A DNA stretch of 64,000 nucleotides from Gari tellinella (GCA_922989275.2 OV277870.1:32422356-32486355), one strand, 5' to 3'; shown: positions 45,706-58,066, counted from the stretch's first letter. A program made the numbers and translations. The notes: generated by a model from the letters alone, not told the origin.

Positions 45706-46614
45706 GCAATTGATTTAACTTTTAATTAACTTTTACTTAAATGCAGATGCAGGTTTCAATTCTATTAGATTAAGAATTAGATCACAGAATTATACACTGA
45801 TGGAATCGAAACCTCGCGCTATATCGTAAATCTTGTGTGGCGCATACGAGACTCGCGAGACTTGATAAGAGATAAGATACCGGTAGTCAATATGATAAAT
45901 GTGCGTTTTCGAAGCATTGTTCATGGGTTTATATTCCCGTGAATTGATAGGAATGTCCACCAAGTCGTTTAAATCCTATAAAATGTCAATAAAAACACTC
46001 GCCCGCCGAGACGTGCACGTCGTGACAGAGGCACAGGGATCTAGTCCAAGGCTTAGCCAATGGCTGGATCCCCGACCAACATCGGCGGGTGTGGCCCTAT
46101 GAAGCACCATTTTTTAAGGATGTATCCTGGAGTCAGCCTTGGTTTCCTTTCCTCACCACTGGATCCAGAGACAACTTTGAAGAAAATCAACTTTGGATTC
46201 CAGACCCCGTCGAAATTCAACTTTAGAAATCCATCATCTGATGTCGAAAACAGCCACTTCGGGAACCAAACTTTAGACCACTCCGCCGGCTGAGGAGAGG
46301 TCCAGGCGATAATGGCGCAAGCTGCGGGATCCTAGAACGTTGGGATGCGGCAGCTATTAGACGCACGTGGAACGCTAAACCTTAGTAGAACAACAACAAC
46401 GAGTCGGTAAATTTCACACCAGAAATGGCGGACAAAGAGGCAACAAGTGAGGATGTTGTCACGTGACACATAATCTCGCAAAATTCAACCGCCGCGAGAG
46501 CTCAGATGCTCGCCTATTCAACTTCGCTTAATTGCTATTCCGTTTTGTATAATTCCGTGATTAGATTTATTAAAAACTTGCATGATAGTTTTTCCTCTTA
46601 TAAATATAATGACC
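45706..46614. other. Intron, possible old insertion, no gene recognised
   Basis: Relatively GC-richer sequence near 46000-46400 (cgccgagacgtgcacgtcgt, ggctgaggagaggtccaggc, acaacaacaacgag). Open stretches are short and without a family I can name. Confidence 0.35.
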
Positions 46615-47050
46615 ATAGTAAACACTTGTAATTGTCCAAGTATGTACACGTGGTTGTTTCTAACTGACTCTTATGAGCAAAAAAGTATCAAACACACATA
46701 CATAGTTTAAGAATTTGCCCTCTCAAGTATGAGAAAGTCTAGTGTCCAGCGCCTGTTTGCCCCAGATACCTTCCTACCTTGTCGTGGTTCTGGGGTTTAA
46801 ATTGTCATAGGGGATGTTCCATTTTATTACACAGAGATTATCCTCTCTGCCAAGAACTAAAAGAAAGGTGGATCGATGGTTTTAATCTCATGCAGTGCTT
46901 GTCAAAGAATAAGATGAACTGAAAGCATCTTTCTGAAATCATCATCTCATTGTACCTCATCATTAATTTGTGTTGTATTATAATTCTGTGTTGCAGTATC
47001 GAAAAACCCAACTCATCTATCCAGCACAAAATTGATGGTGGTGCTCTCGT
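46615..47050. mobile_element. Right end of a 'gggcaactc' type element, apparently interrupted
   Basis: cactgtccaagtatgt-like text, ctctcaagtatgagaaagtc and agtgtccagcgcctgtttgc match the pre-terminal part of the elements at 26149 and 29675. The final ggtgctctcgtt appears only at 47038-47049, so ~275 bp (46763-47037) of unrelated sequence separates them. Confidence 0.45.
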
Positions 47051-47192
47051 TGACTTTGAGGGTTGTATCTACAATACATTGCAAAGACCTGATCAGTGGG
47101 TACCTGTTTCCATCTGACAGATTCTAACACAGTGGATAATTGGTTCCTTGAAATGCTTTACTTGATTTGTTCAATTGTTCTTTTATTTCCAG

Positions 47193-47260
47193 GTCCCTGA
47201 ACTATGGCGGCATTGGTGTAGTAATTGGACATGAAATAACTCATGGTTTTGATGATAAAG
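47193..47260 (+). CDS. M13 zinc metallopeptidase, internal exon 6 of 7 visible (HEITH zinc site)
   Basis: The acceptor is ttatttccag at 47183-47192 and the donor is GTAAGC at 47261. It is 68 bp. Completing the Lys codon from exon 5 it encodes [20 protein letters not shown] followed by DK. HEITH is the HExxH motif: two zinc-binding His and the catalytic Glu. GFDD follows as in neprilysin. The third zinc ligand (Glu of GENIAD) is expected ~60 residues later and is not in the window. This exon shows that the gene keeps its catalytic core. It stands alone between introns of 18.7 and 10.8 kb. Confidence 0.96.
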
Positions 47261-48197
47261 GTAAGCTTAGGTCAGTACGGTTTTAACCCATCATTTGCTT
47301 AATATTATTCATATATAAAACTTCACCCACTATAAACATGGTACATGGATTAATAAAAAAACATGTTTCCCCTAAGAAAGAGTGCAGAATAATTGAGTTA
47401 GACAGGTCATAGTTGAAAACAGTGCAGCTCTTGATCAGTTAGTGAGCTGTCTGATCCACTTCTTTTTGTGACATACCAGTAAGTTTGAATTTTTACAAAG
47501 GTAAGTTTTATTCGGTGTGGTGTTTAGACAATAGCTAAGAAGAAATGATAATAAAAGTAAACTTAGGCATGAGTATCAGGATTATCCCATTAGCACAAAA
47601 ATACACCTTTAATTTGTTCCACCACTGAAGAATATATGTCCACATTTAAACATACATGACATACCATAAGAAATATTTTCTATATCCTAGTTGATGGAAC
47701 TTTTAAGTGGGCTAAGCGTAAAGCAGAATGTGCCTGCTTTAAGTGGTAACCTATCTTTAAATTAGACAAGGCTATGGGGTAATGGATTAAGATATAATTT
47801 ATACTTGCATATTGGTAAGGATTATGTACTAAAGGTACGTAAGTTTTGGTAAGTGACTAAGTTCGGTATTCAAATATAAAATAATACACAAAGTAAACTC
47901 AACACAATGGCCAATAACATGACATGCTGAAAATTTACCGATTCTTGGATATAATAGATGTGTTAAAATCCAAGTGGCAAACAGTTTGCAGCCTGAACAG
48001 ATGCCAAGTTTTTCTGTACCTGATCAGGGTCTAAACTATTTGCAAAAGACATCATAGATGTAAAGACTGATTGTCATATGCACATCTTCAAACCGGACGA
48101 TTTATGGTAAGGACCGATCCTTCCGTCCATCCTCCCAGGCTTTAAGCACTTTTCTCATACATGCTTTGACATGAAGCTGAAATCTGGTATATGACAT
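47261..48197. other. Intron 6, first part
   Basis: Short hairpin repeats near 47700-47760 (aagtgggctaagcgtaaagc / cctgctttaagtggtaacct) and 47980-48045 (gcaaacagtttgcagcctga / ctgatcagggtctaaactat). No coding signal. Confidence 0.5.
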
Positions 48198-49676
48198 AAT
48201 AGTCTAAGCTGTAGACCACTTTTAGTTGCGGTGAAAGCATCATACAACCTTTTGGTACTATCTTATAGCATATTTCCTCAGGAGTTCGGAAACAATTATC
48301 TGACGCTTATTTAGGTAGTGATAAGGGGAGATAATCGAGGTTAAAGTTGTCTGCCCTTGGATTTTTAAGCAAGATTGTTCAAATTTTGACCCTGGGGCCA
48401 AAAATAGCCCCGCCCTGGGGCTTATCAGTTTTTCTTATCGGGGCTTATCAGTTTTACATAGACTTATATAGGAAAACCTTTAAAAATCTTCTTCTCAGAA
48501 ACTGTATGGCCTTGATCATTAATATTTGACATGTAGCTTTGCCTTATGGTCCTCTACCAAGATTGTTCAAATTATGACCCCCGGGTCAAAATTGGTCCCG
48601 CCCCGGGGCTTATCAATTTTATATAGACTTATATAGGAAAACCTTTAAAAATCTTCTTCTCTGAAACTGTAAGGCCCAGATCTTTAATATTTGACATATA
48701 GCTTTGCATTGTGGTCCTCTACCAAGATTGTTCAAATTTTGACCCTGGGGTCAAAAATGGCCCCGCCCTGGGGCTTATCAGTTTTTCTTAGGAAAACCTT
48801 TAAAACTCTTCTACTCAGAAACCGTATGGCCTACATCATTTATATTTGACATGTAGCTTTGCCTTATGGTCCTCTACCAAGATTGTTCAAATGTTCAAAT
48901 TTTGACCCCCGGGTCAAAAATGGCCCCGCCCCGGTGCTTATCAGTTTACATAGAATTATATAGGAAAACCTTTAAAAATCTTCTTCTCTGAAATTGTAAG
49001 GCCCAAGTCTTTTATATTTGACGTATAGCTTTGCCTTGTGATACTCTACCAAGATTTTTCAAATTTTGACCCCCGGGCCAAAAAAGGCCCCACCCTCGGG
49101 CTTATCAGTTTTTCATAGGAAAACCTTTAAAAAGCTTCTTCTCTGAAATCGTAAGGCATAGATCATATATATTTGACATGCTGTTTTGCCTTATAGTCCT
49201 CTACCAAAGTTGTTCAAATTATGACCCACGGGTCAAAATTGGCCCCGCCCCGGGGCTTATCAGTTTTACATAGACTTATATAGGAAATCCTTTACAAATC
49301 TTCTTCTCTGAAACTGTAAGGCCCAGATCTTTAATATTTGACATATAGCTTTGCATTGTGGTCCTCTACCAAGATTGTTCAAATTATGACCCCCAGGCCA
49401 AAAATGGCCCCGCCCTCAGGCTTATTAGTTTTTCATAGGAAAACCTATAAAAATCTTCTTCTCAGAAACTGTAAGGCCCAGATCATTTATATTTGACATG
49501 TAGCTTTGCCCTATGGTCCTCTACCAAGATTGTTCAAATTATGACCCCTGGATCAAATTTGGCCCCGCTCGGGGGCTTGTCAGCTATATCAGCTATATAA
49601 AAATGTTGTTTGCCCAGTCAGGTTCTATGGTACAATGTCTCAGATGAGCGAAATGTGTCCCTCTGGGCTTCTTGTT
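48198..49676. mobile_element. Tandem-core element, 'cggggcttatcagttt' type, no left hairpin seen
   Basis: About eight ~165 bp units carry aaatcttcttctctgaaact, gtaaggcccagatctttaat and ggtcctctaccaagattgtt with ccccgccccggggctt. The right end cagatgagcgaaatgtgtcc then ctctgggcttcttgtt fits the superfamily. The 5' flank 48198-48360 (ctaagctgtagaccac...ataatcgaggttaaagttgt) also occurs inverted at 57606-57772. Confidence 0.6.
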
Positions 49677-49737
49677 TAGATGTGTTCCTGTCATCCAGTG
49701 CTGATATAATTCAAAATGGCTGCCGTTTATACCTTTT

Positions 49738-50670
49738 TAGCTCACCTTGCACGAAGTGCCAAGGTGAGCTATTGTGATCGCCCTGTGTCCGTCGTCGTTG
49801 TTCGTCGTGTGTCGTCAACTTTTTCTTTAAAGATCTTCTTCTTGGAAACTATAGGTCATCCAATTGAAATTGTGGTTGCCATGGCAACCAATTGAAAAAA
49901 CTTTAAAAATCTTCTTGTCAAAAACTACTGGTACGAATTGAAAATAATTTTACCTAAATGTGCCATTTGTGACCCTCTATCAAATTTAAAAAAAAAAATT
50001 TCCTATCTTAAAAAACATGGCCGCTAGTGGGTGGGGCAGATTTTCCTTATATGGCTATTTAGTGAAAACTACTGGTCCTATTTGAAAGTTATTTCATTCA
50101 AATGATCCATGGGTGACCCTCTACCAGATTTCTTAAAATTATTTTGATATCTTAAAAAACATGGCCGCCAGTGGGTGGGGCACGTTTTCCTGATGTTACT
50201 GTATAGTAAAAACTTTAAAAATCTTCTCCTCTGAAACTACTGGTCCAAATTGAAAATAATTTTACACAAATGGTCCATTGATGACCCTCTACCAGATTTT
50301 TTGAAATCATTTTGTTATCTTAAAAAACATGGCCGCCAGTGGGTGGGGCACCTTTTCCTTATGTTACTGTATAGTAAAAACTTTAAAAATCTTCTTCTCT
50401 GAAACTACTGGTCCAAATGGAAAATAATTTTACACAAATGGTCAATTGTAGACCCTCTACCAGATTTCTTGAAATCATTTTGTTATCTTAAAATCATGGC
50501 CGTCAGTGGGTGGGCAAGTTTTCCTTATATTTCTGTAACTTGAAAAATCTTTTTCTCTGAAACTATTGGTCTGATTTAAGAATGATTTTACACAAATAAT
50601 GATTCATGGGTGACCCTTTGCCAGTTTTCTTCAAATAATCTGCCTAGCTCAAACAACATGGCCACCAAAA
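49738..50670. mobile_element. Hairpin-ended element, 'catggccgcc' core, right end missing
   Basis: The left hairpin tagctcaccttgcacgaagt...gtgagct is intact, then gatcgccctgtgtccgtcgt. About five units follow. It fades after aacaacatggccaccaaaag near 50670, without the ccaggtgagcgattt end. Confidence 0.7.
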
Positions 50671-52073
50671 GTGCTATAGTGAAAGTATTTGAGGTGTAAT
50701 CTCCGTGTTTGGGAATCAGCCGTGATGGTCGTTGTAAGGAGGGATTCATTGTTGGGGAAATACTGTATTTATATTTGTCACTGTATTTGTATTGTCACAC
50801 ACTATGATTTTCATATTTGATATACTGTGTCTGGGCTGGAGGCCTTTATCACAATAAATTTTGTATTGTATTGCTTGTATTGTGTCCATTATTCTTCCAG
50901 CGTCATTTAATGATTACATAGGTAATCATGTGAGTTGCTACAACAATGGCACTGCTGTTTGGGACCAGATGCATTCCATGTTTGACTTCGGAGACAGTAT
51001 GGCAATGTTATATTCCCCAACTGGTATGTTTTATTATAACTTATCCAAATGAAGGGGTTGATCCAAGAAGAAGTATCCGGGAAAATGCGAAACATTGGAA
51101 GCAATAAAGACAATATGATTCTGATGCTGCTCCTAGAAGTGACGATAAGCATCATAAAAGCAAGGGAGGTCATGCGCCATCACAGTTGTAAAAGGAACTT
51201 TAAATAAACTCTAAATAGGAATCATAGTATTATAGAGAAAGTACCTATATCAGATCAAGAGTCTTCGCAATCTGACCATTGAAAGTTCTGAAGGATCACG
51301 TTTCTGGAACACTAATAGACTCCGAAGGCGTTGCGATTTAAACTTCCTTTCATATAAGTATGCTACATTGATGTTTTTAATGAATGTGACAATCCTCACA
51401 GGCTTGAAGTCTGGGTGACAGGACTAGCAGGATTTTCCCGCCATTGAAATTCATTCAAATATCTAACAATAGTAGAACTAGTGTATCCAATGCAAACCTA
51501 ATAAAAGGCAATGAAGTCAAAGGGCAAATTTTGACTACAACTCAACTGTACTGGCAACATGTTCTTTGCAATGCTGAATCAAAGACCTAGAAAAACGTCA
51601 ATTTACTACCTCAACCCTTAACTGTCGAAGCTCTAGTGAAGGGTCAAACTGAGCTACAAGACGACTGAGTGATTCTTAAATGTGCTATACACAGGTTCAA
51701 GAGCTAGACTGATAGTCATTGCAGGCTAGCTACAGCAAATTGAAAGTTATATTCTATGAGTGTATAAAGTGTGGGTTTCATATTATATGAACTAAGTACA
51801 TGTATATTTTTACAACCAACCGTTAATAGAGTTGAATCTTAGCAACTTTGACTAGACGATTTGTCAATCAATATATCTTGCTTTCTTTTACTTTAAAACA
51901 TTTATAAGAGCATCTGGTTGTGGATTTTAATTTTCACCCAGGAATATGTGTTCCAGGAATATGTAACACATATTCTCGCGTAACTATAGTACATGTATAT
52001 ATCTTATGTTGACTTATATTTCATGTACTGTATAATTATACTCTTACATAAACATGGATCACTGCTTCACTAT
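50671..52073. other. Intron, nothing securely recognised
   Basis: The segment 50700-50885 ends in aataaattttgtattgtatt, suggesting a polyadenylation-like retroelement tail. From 50886 to 51055 a + frame is open (SFNDYIGNHVSCYNNGTAVW), without a family match. No other signal. Confidence 0.35.
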
Positions 52074-52290
52074 TAGGTACAGTGACAAGTGAAAGAACAG
52101 CCTGTTTGGTCAAGACTTTTCCTGTGACATAATGTTTGCTGCAAGTCATGGAAATATAAAAAAAAACAACAGGAAAACATCTCACTATGGGTCTTGGAAT
52201 CAAAAGTCTAACCTTTCTAGAAAGGTAATTAATATTTCCAACCATATGTGTCATAGCATAAACTACATCGGAGTAGAAGAACTGGTAAAA
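52074..52290 (+). pseudogene. Degenerate copy of the exon-like segment at 52366-52583
   Basis: On the + strand gaaagaacagcctgtttggt, atgggtcttggaatcaaaag, aaccatatgtgtcatagcat and gtagaagaactg align to the reverse strand of 52366-52583. Indels break the frame. With that segment it forms an inverted pair ~75 bp apart. Confidence 0.5.
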
Positions 52291-52365
52291 ATGTCCAACT
52301 CCAGACCAGTCGTCAAACCAGTTGTAACAATCTATTAAGAGTTGACATTTTACACTCACTTACGG

Positions 52366-52583
52366 TAATTCTGTTGCTTGTTCAGTTTTCAGTTCTTCTA
52401 CTGTCATGTGGTTTATGCGATGACTCATATGATTCAGAATAGTAATAAACTTTTTAGAACCTGACAGACTTTTGATACCAAGAACCATAGTTAGGTGATT
52501 TCCCTTTTCCAACATGACTTCCAAAATACTGTCGCATGAAGCAGTCTCGACCAAACCGACTGTTCTTTCACATCTCACTGCGC
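52366..52583 (-). CDS. Exon-like fragment, conserved 'GIKSLSGSKK' protein of unknown function
   Basis: On the minus strand a 218 bp open segment is bounded by a tacttttag acceptor and a GTAAGT donor. It reads AVRCERTVGLVETASCDSIL, MVLGIKSLSGSKKFITILNH and INHMTVEELKTEQATEL. I recall a similar L.(I/L)KSLTGS.K....LN...H..SY...EELETE.A pattern in uncharacterised, repeat-associated proteins of marine invertebrates; that is memory, not a search. It is opposite in strand to the peptidase gene. It may be an exon of a TE-borne gene or a relic. Confidence 0.4.
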
Positions 52584-52749
52584 CTAAAAGTAAAACAGAG
52601 TTATTACATGTACATGTATATGTGAGAGCAGTGTTTCTTGGACATGCTCCTTGCCTTGTGAACATTCTATGCATGGTCAGCTTGCAAAGTTTCTTGATCT
52701 GATTTAGTAAAATTCTCTAGAATACTATTATCCCTATTTAGAGTTTATT

Positions 52750-54477
52750 ATCCCCTGCCGAAAGGCAGAGGGATACTGTTTTAGGTCTGTCCGTCCGGCT
52801 GTCCGTGCGTGCGTCCGTCACGTTTTCCGTCTGCAACTGTATCTCCGAAACCTATAAACAGATTTGGATTAAACTTGGTATACTTATTTGTCATCATAGG
52901 AGCACCGTGGGAAATCAAATTTTTTTCAGAAAATTTTAGGAATTTATGAGTTATCTGCCCTTTTTGTGTTAAAAATGCCGTGCGTCCGTCACGTTTTCCG
53001 TCCGCAACTGTATCTCCGAAACCTATAAACAGATTTAGATTAAACTTGGTATACTTATTTGTCATTATAGGAGCACCGTGGGAAATTAAATTTTTTCAGA
53101 AAATTATAGGAATTTATGAGTTATCTGCCCTTTTTGTGTTAAAAATGCCATATTTAACAGTTTTTACACTCTAGCAACTACAGTATTCAACATATTTTGT
53201 TTATACTTGCACACATTGTCTACAAGTACAAGTTCTTGCAGGTGTGCAATTATTTTAAAAAAAGGATACTTGTGACAAGAGTTACATGCCCTTGATGTAC
53301 TTAGAAATGCTAGAAAATGCTTTAATTTGGTATTGTTTACATACTAGAGCCTATAAATATGCATGGATTTTTGAAAAAACTTTCTTGAATTATGTATGGC
53401 TATTAGTTTTCAAATGAATTTGATTATTGTTGAAAACGGAGAAAATAGTCATTAGTTATCTGCCCTTGATAAGTAAAAAAACCCATATTTAACTGTTTTT
53501 ACTCTCTGGCCACTACAATTATGAATGGATTTAAATGATACTTGCACACGATGTCTATAAGTAAAAGTTCTTGAGGGTGTGCAATTATCGTCAAAAAAGG
53601 ATACTTGTGGCAAGAGTTATCTGCCCTTGATGTACTTTGAAATGATAGAAAATGCTTTATTTTAAAATTGTTTACATCCTAGTATCTATAAATATGCATG
53701 AATTTTGATAAAACAAATTCTTAAACTATGTATGGCTATTAGTTTTCAAATAATTGTTATCATTTTTGAAAACGGAGAAACTAGTCAACAGTTATCTGCC
53801 CTTGATGAGTCAAAAAAACCATATTTAATAGTTTTTACCATCTAGAAACTACAGTCTTTAATGGATTTTGATTTAACTTACACATGATGTATATAAATAT
53901 AAGGGTAGCAATTATTGTCAAAATAGGATACTTTGTGGCAAGAGTTATCTGCCCTTTATGTACTTAGTAATGCTCAACATGGCTTTATTGTTTACATGCT
54001 ATTGTGTACAAATGTGAATGGATTTTGAAAAAAAAATTAAATCATATATGGCTATTATTTATAGAATGAGTTCAATTATTATCGAAAATGTGCAAATTAG
54101 TCAAGAATACTCTGCCCTTGATGAGTTGAAAATGTGTTTACACTCTAGTAAATTCTACAGTTCTGAATTTTTTTAAATAATACTTGCACACAATTATAAG
54201 TTCTTGAAAGTGTTTAATTACTGTTGAATTTGAATCAAGAGTTACCTGCCCCTGTCATACTTAGATTTATAATGCTACAAACGGCTTTATTTTTTGTATT
54301 GTTTAGGCTTTAAAATGTACAAAATTGAATGGATTTTATAAAACTTTGTAAAAAGCTTTTGAATGTTGATCTTTAAAGACAGGTGATCACCATTTGCCCC
54401 TTCCTCCCACAATAAAGTTTGCCACTTTCTTCTGGACAATCGCTGCGGCAGGGGATATCAGCTCTAAGGTGCTTGTT
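52750..54477. mobile_element. Hairpin-ended element, atcccctgccg type, copy 3
   Basis: Complete from atcccctgccgaaaggcaggg to ctgcggcaggggatatcagc then tctaaggtgcttgtt. The 176 bp duplication near the left end is present. It agrees with copy 2 (37237-39182) at nearly every position where copy 1 differs, apart from the MITE and short duplication of copy 2. Confidence 0.8.
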
Positions 54478-54883
54478 TAAACTTCCTTTTACAACCATAT
54501 GAATATCGCTTATTCATGCTGAAAGTCAGTCATCGTCATTTCTCAGAGAAACATCATAATTAATATATTGTCTTGATTGCTTCCATTGTTTAGCAGGATA
54601 CTCTTTCTCGGATCGGCCCCTTGATTTTGATAAGTTATCATAGAGCATACAGGTAGGTGGAATATTACAGCTGTACGTAATTGGGATCATAACCCAACTG
54701 TCTATGATACACCAGAACGCAATGTTTACGACTTTGTATCCTTTGTGTCTGTTTGTTCCGCAAACCCCGAACAGCAGTCACATTACTATAGCAGCTCACA
54801 TTGAATCATGAAATGACACTGGAAGAATAATTGACACATATTTGGAGACAATACATCTCTCTTGTCTGATAAAGTCACATTTT

Positions 54884-56163
54884 TAGTTCACCTGGCGCGT
54901 AGTGCCAAGGTGAGCTATTTTGATTGTCCTCTGTCCGTCGTCGTTCGTCCGTCCGTCCGTTCGTCGTCAACAATTTCTTTAAACGACATCTCCTCCGAAA
55001 CTACTGGATAGATTTTTACCAAACTTGGCCTGAATGATCCATATATGGTCCTCTTTCAAAGTTGTTCAAGTATTTCCGGTCCGTTGCATATCTAGGTCAC
55101 AGGAGCTAAAAATAGATTTTTTCAATGAAAACTTAAAAAATCTTCTTGTCTGAAACCACAGTACCATGAGCTTAGATATTTGGCACAAAGAATCGTCTTA
55201 GAGGTCCTCTATTAAGATTGTTCAAATTATGTCCCTGGGGTAAAAAAGGACCCCGCCCGGGGGTCGTAAATTTACATAGAGTTATATAGTGAAATCTTTA
55301 AATAGCTTTTTCTCTGAAACTAATATGACCAGATCTTTGATATTTGGCATGATGATTCTTTTAGAAGCCCTGAACCAATATTGTAAATATGGTTTTGGTC
55401 AGTTGCATATCTAGGTCACAGGAGCTAAAAATAGATTTTTTCAATGAAATCTTAAAAAATCTTCTTGTCTGAAACCACAGTACCAGGAGCTTAGATATTT
55501 GGCACAAAGCATCGTCTTCAGGTCCTCTATCAAGATTGTTCAAATTATATCCCTGGGGTAAAAAATGACCACGCCCCCGGGGTCGTTAATTTACATAGAG
55601 TTATATCGTGAAATCTTTAAATATCTTTTTCTCTAACACTAATATGACCAGAGCTTTGATATTTGGCATGATTATTCTTCTAAAAGCCCTTAACCAATAT
55701 TGTAAATATGGTTTTGGTCAGTTGTATATCTAGGTGACAGGAGCTAAAAATAGATTTTTTCAATGAACTCTTAAAAAATCTTCTTGTCTGAAACCACAGT
55801 ACCAGGAGCTTAGATATTTAGCACAAAGCATCGTCTTCAGGTCCTCTATCAAGATTGTTCAAATTATGTCCCTTGGGTAAAAAATGACCACGCCCTGGGG
55901 GTCGTAATTTTACATAGAGTTATGTAGTGAAATCTTCAAACATCTTTACCTCTGAAACTAATATGGTCAGAGCTTTGATATTTGGCATGATGTCACTTGT
56001 AGAAGCCCTAAACCAATATTGTAAATATGGTTCCGGTCCGTTGCATATCTAGGTCACAGGAGCTAAAAATAGATTTTTTCAATGAAAATTGTCTCTGGGT
56101 TATGTGACCCTTGTGTTGGTTTTTCCAGGTGAGCGATATTTAGGCCTGCATGGGCCTCTTGTT
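54884..56163. mobile_element. Complete hairpin-ended element ('gggggtcgtaaattt' core)
   Basis: The left hairpin tagttcacctggcgcgtagt...gtgagct is followed by gtccgtcgtcgttcgtccgt. About three dimeric ~320 bp units follow. The right end ccaggtgagcgatatttagg then cctgcatgggcctcttgtt. Closest to the element at 36110-36805. Confidence 0.75.
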
Positions 56164-56924
56164 TCTATTTGTGCCTAGGTATTTTCATCAAATGGTTTGA
56201 CACCATTTAAGTACTGGGATTTGTCAATGTGCAACACATACTTCCTCGACTTATTGGTGTATATCTTCCAGTCCAACTACATTGCACTTGTGAAAGATCA
56301 AAATCAGTATCGTTCAAATCACAGTAAAATTAGTAAAACGGGTATTTAGCTTAGTGGTGCGGCTTTTGTATCACTTATTAAGTTGTTAACTTATGTCCCA
56401 TATTTGTTTCCGTAGATTCAAAAATATGAAATAATAAATGCTTTGAAACACTTATTAAACGCCCGGCTTAATTTATCATGCTATGGCCAGGTTAAGTTAT
56501 ATTCACCGTTAATATACATACTAATTTTCAACTAAAATTTTCTATTGTAACAAATCCGCGAAAACTAATGACAAATATGTTTTATGTTCATTATACACCT
56601 GGGTACAAAAATAAGCTTTTATACAGTGCTACACATTATATACATTTATTTTGAACTAAGACATAATCAATATGTTCTACCTTTGTAAAGAAATATCCCC
56701 TTTATTGGCTAATATATACTGATAGTTAACTGTATCCGAAAAACAACTTTTATCAAATAAATACTTTGATTGTATGGTGGTCAATGCAGGCCATTAATTA
56801 TTCCTGTTAAAACATTAGCAACTTCAGGATTTATCAGCATGAACTATGTTTGCCACAATGACATGGAAATACACGCACAAAAAAGATTTGCAAAACCTGG
56901 CAAATCAAGATTTTTTATATTAGT
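56164..56924. other. Intronic sequence, nothing recognised
   Basis: AT-rich unique sequence without coding signal. Confidence 0.4.
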
Positions 56925-57605
56925 AGGAAATAGTAAAAAATGGTACCAACGGCAGCCATATTGGATAATATCAGCACTGGACAACAGGAACCAATCAAAA
57001 TGAAAGCTTACCGGATTTCTTAATGTTTAATAAGAAAACTAAAACTGTTTATTTAATATCAATTACAGTCAATAAAAGTAGTTGAGTTGCTCCAAAGATT
57101 AATTGTTACTAAAAATAGCCATTTGGCAGCCATTTTGGATTTCAATGAGTCTGAAACTATCCTAAAATATGTATTTGGGGAAACTTCTTTAATAATTGCT
57201 TACAAAATACCATTTTGAATCTCTAACAAACGAAATGAAAGCCCCAAACAAGAAAAAATATGTAAGTATAAATTAATAAGGTAGGTTTAAACGGCGGCCA
57301 TTTTGGATTATCTCAGCACTGGATGACAGGAAACCCATCAAATTAAAGCTAGTATGATATCTAAGTTGATGTACAATACGACTTAACTAAAATTGTTCCA
57401 TATGAGTATCAATTGTAGTCAATATAAGTAATGTTATTGCTCGAAAAGCTTAAATGTTACTAAAATTAGCCATTTGGGCGGCCATTTTGGATTTCAATGA
57501 GTCTGAAACTTTCCTTAAACATTTTCAAAATTTGTATTTAGGTAAACTACATTGATAATTGCTAACAAAATACCACTTTTAAATCTGTATCACATGAAAT
57601 AAAAG
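56925..57605. repeat. Two tandem ~350 bp diverged units (ggcggccattttggatta)
   Basis: Units starting near 56941 and 57290 share acggc.gccat.ttggat, atctcagcactgga.gacagg, agccatttgg and cattttggatttcaatgagt. Confidence 0.6.
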
Positions 57606-57772
57606 CCCAAGGGCAGACAACTTTAACCTCGATTATCTCCCCTTATGACTACCTAAATACGCGTCAGACGATTGTTTTCAAACTCCTGAGGACATATGCT
57701 ATAAGATAGTACCAAAATGTTGTATGGTGCTTTCACCGCAAATAAAAGTGGTCTACAGCTTAGACTATAATG
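57606..57772. repeat. Inverted copy of the 48198-48360 block
   Basis: agggcagacaactttaacct, cgattatctccccttatgac and gtggtctacagcttagacta are the reverse complement of the 5' flank of the element at 48198. The two copies flank exon 7 and exon 6 introns in opposite orientation. Confidence 0.65.
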
Positions 57773-58066
57773 TTTTAATAAACTGCACATTGAGTACATG
57801 TGCTAGTTATTAAATGCTCCATCAGTCCGTCTTTTGGAACATAAAAATATATGAAATACACCATTTCCTTGCACTTTTATAATATATTGAGCTGAAATTC
57901 TTTATATGACATTGTTTTGATGGCCTGCATAATTAGCATGTTCAAGCTTTAAGTTTGTCAACTTTTCCATTAGTTATGGCCCATGAAGGGTGTATTATAG
58001 ATTCACTGTTTGCAGATCTGGTTCACAATGTATTCCAATGATGTTTGCACTATTATTGTGTTGCAG

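Noticed and set aside
45495..45729. Frames rich in Cys/Val (VCVFCF...) near 45.6 kb
   Set aside because: They arise from the (gt)n tract of the LINE-tail-like block.
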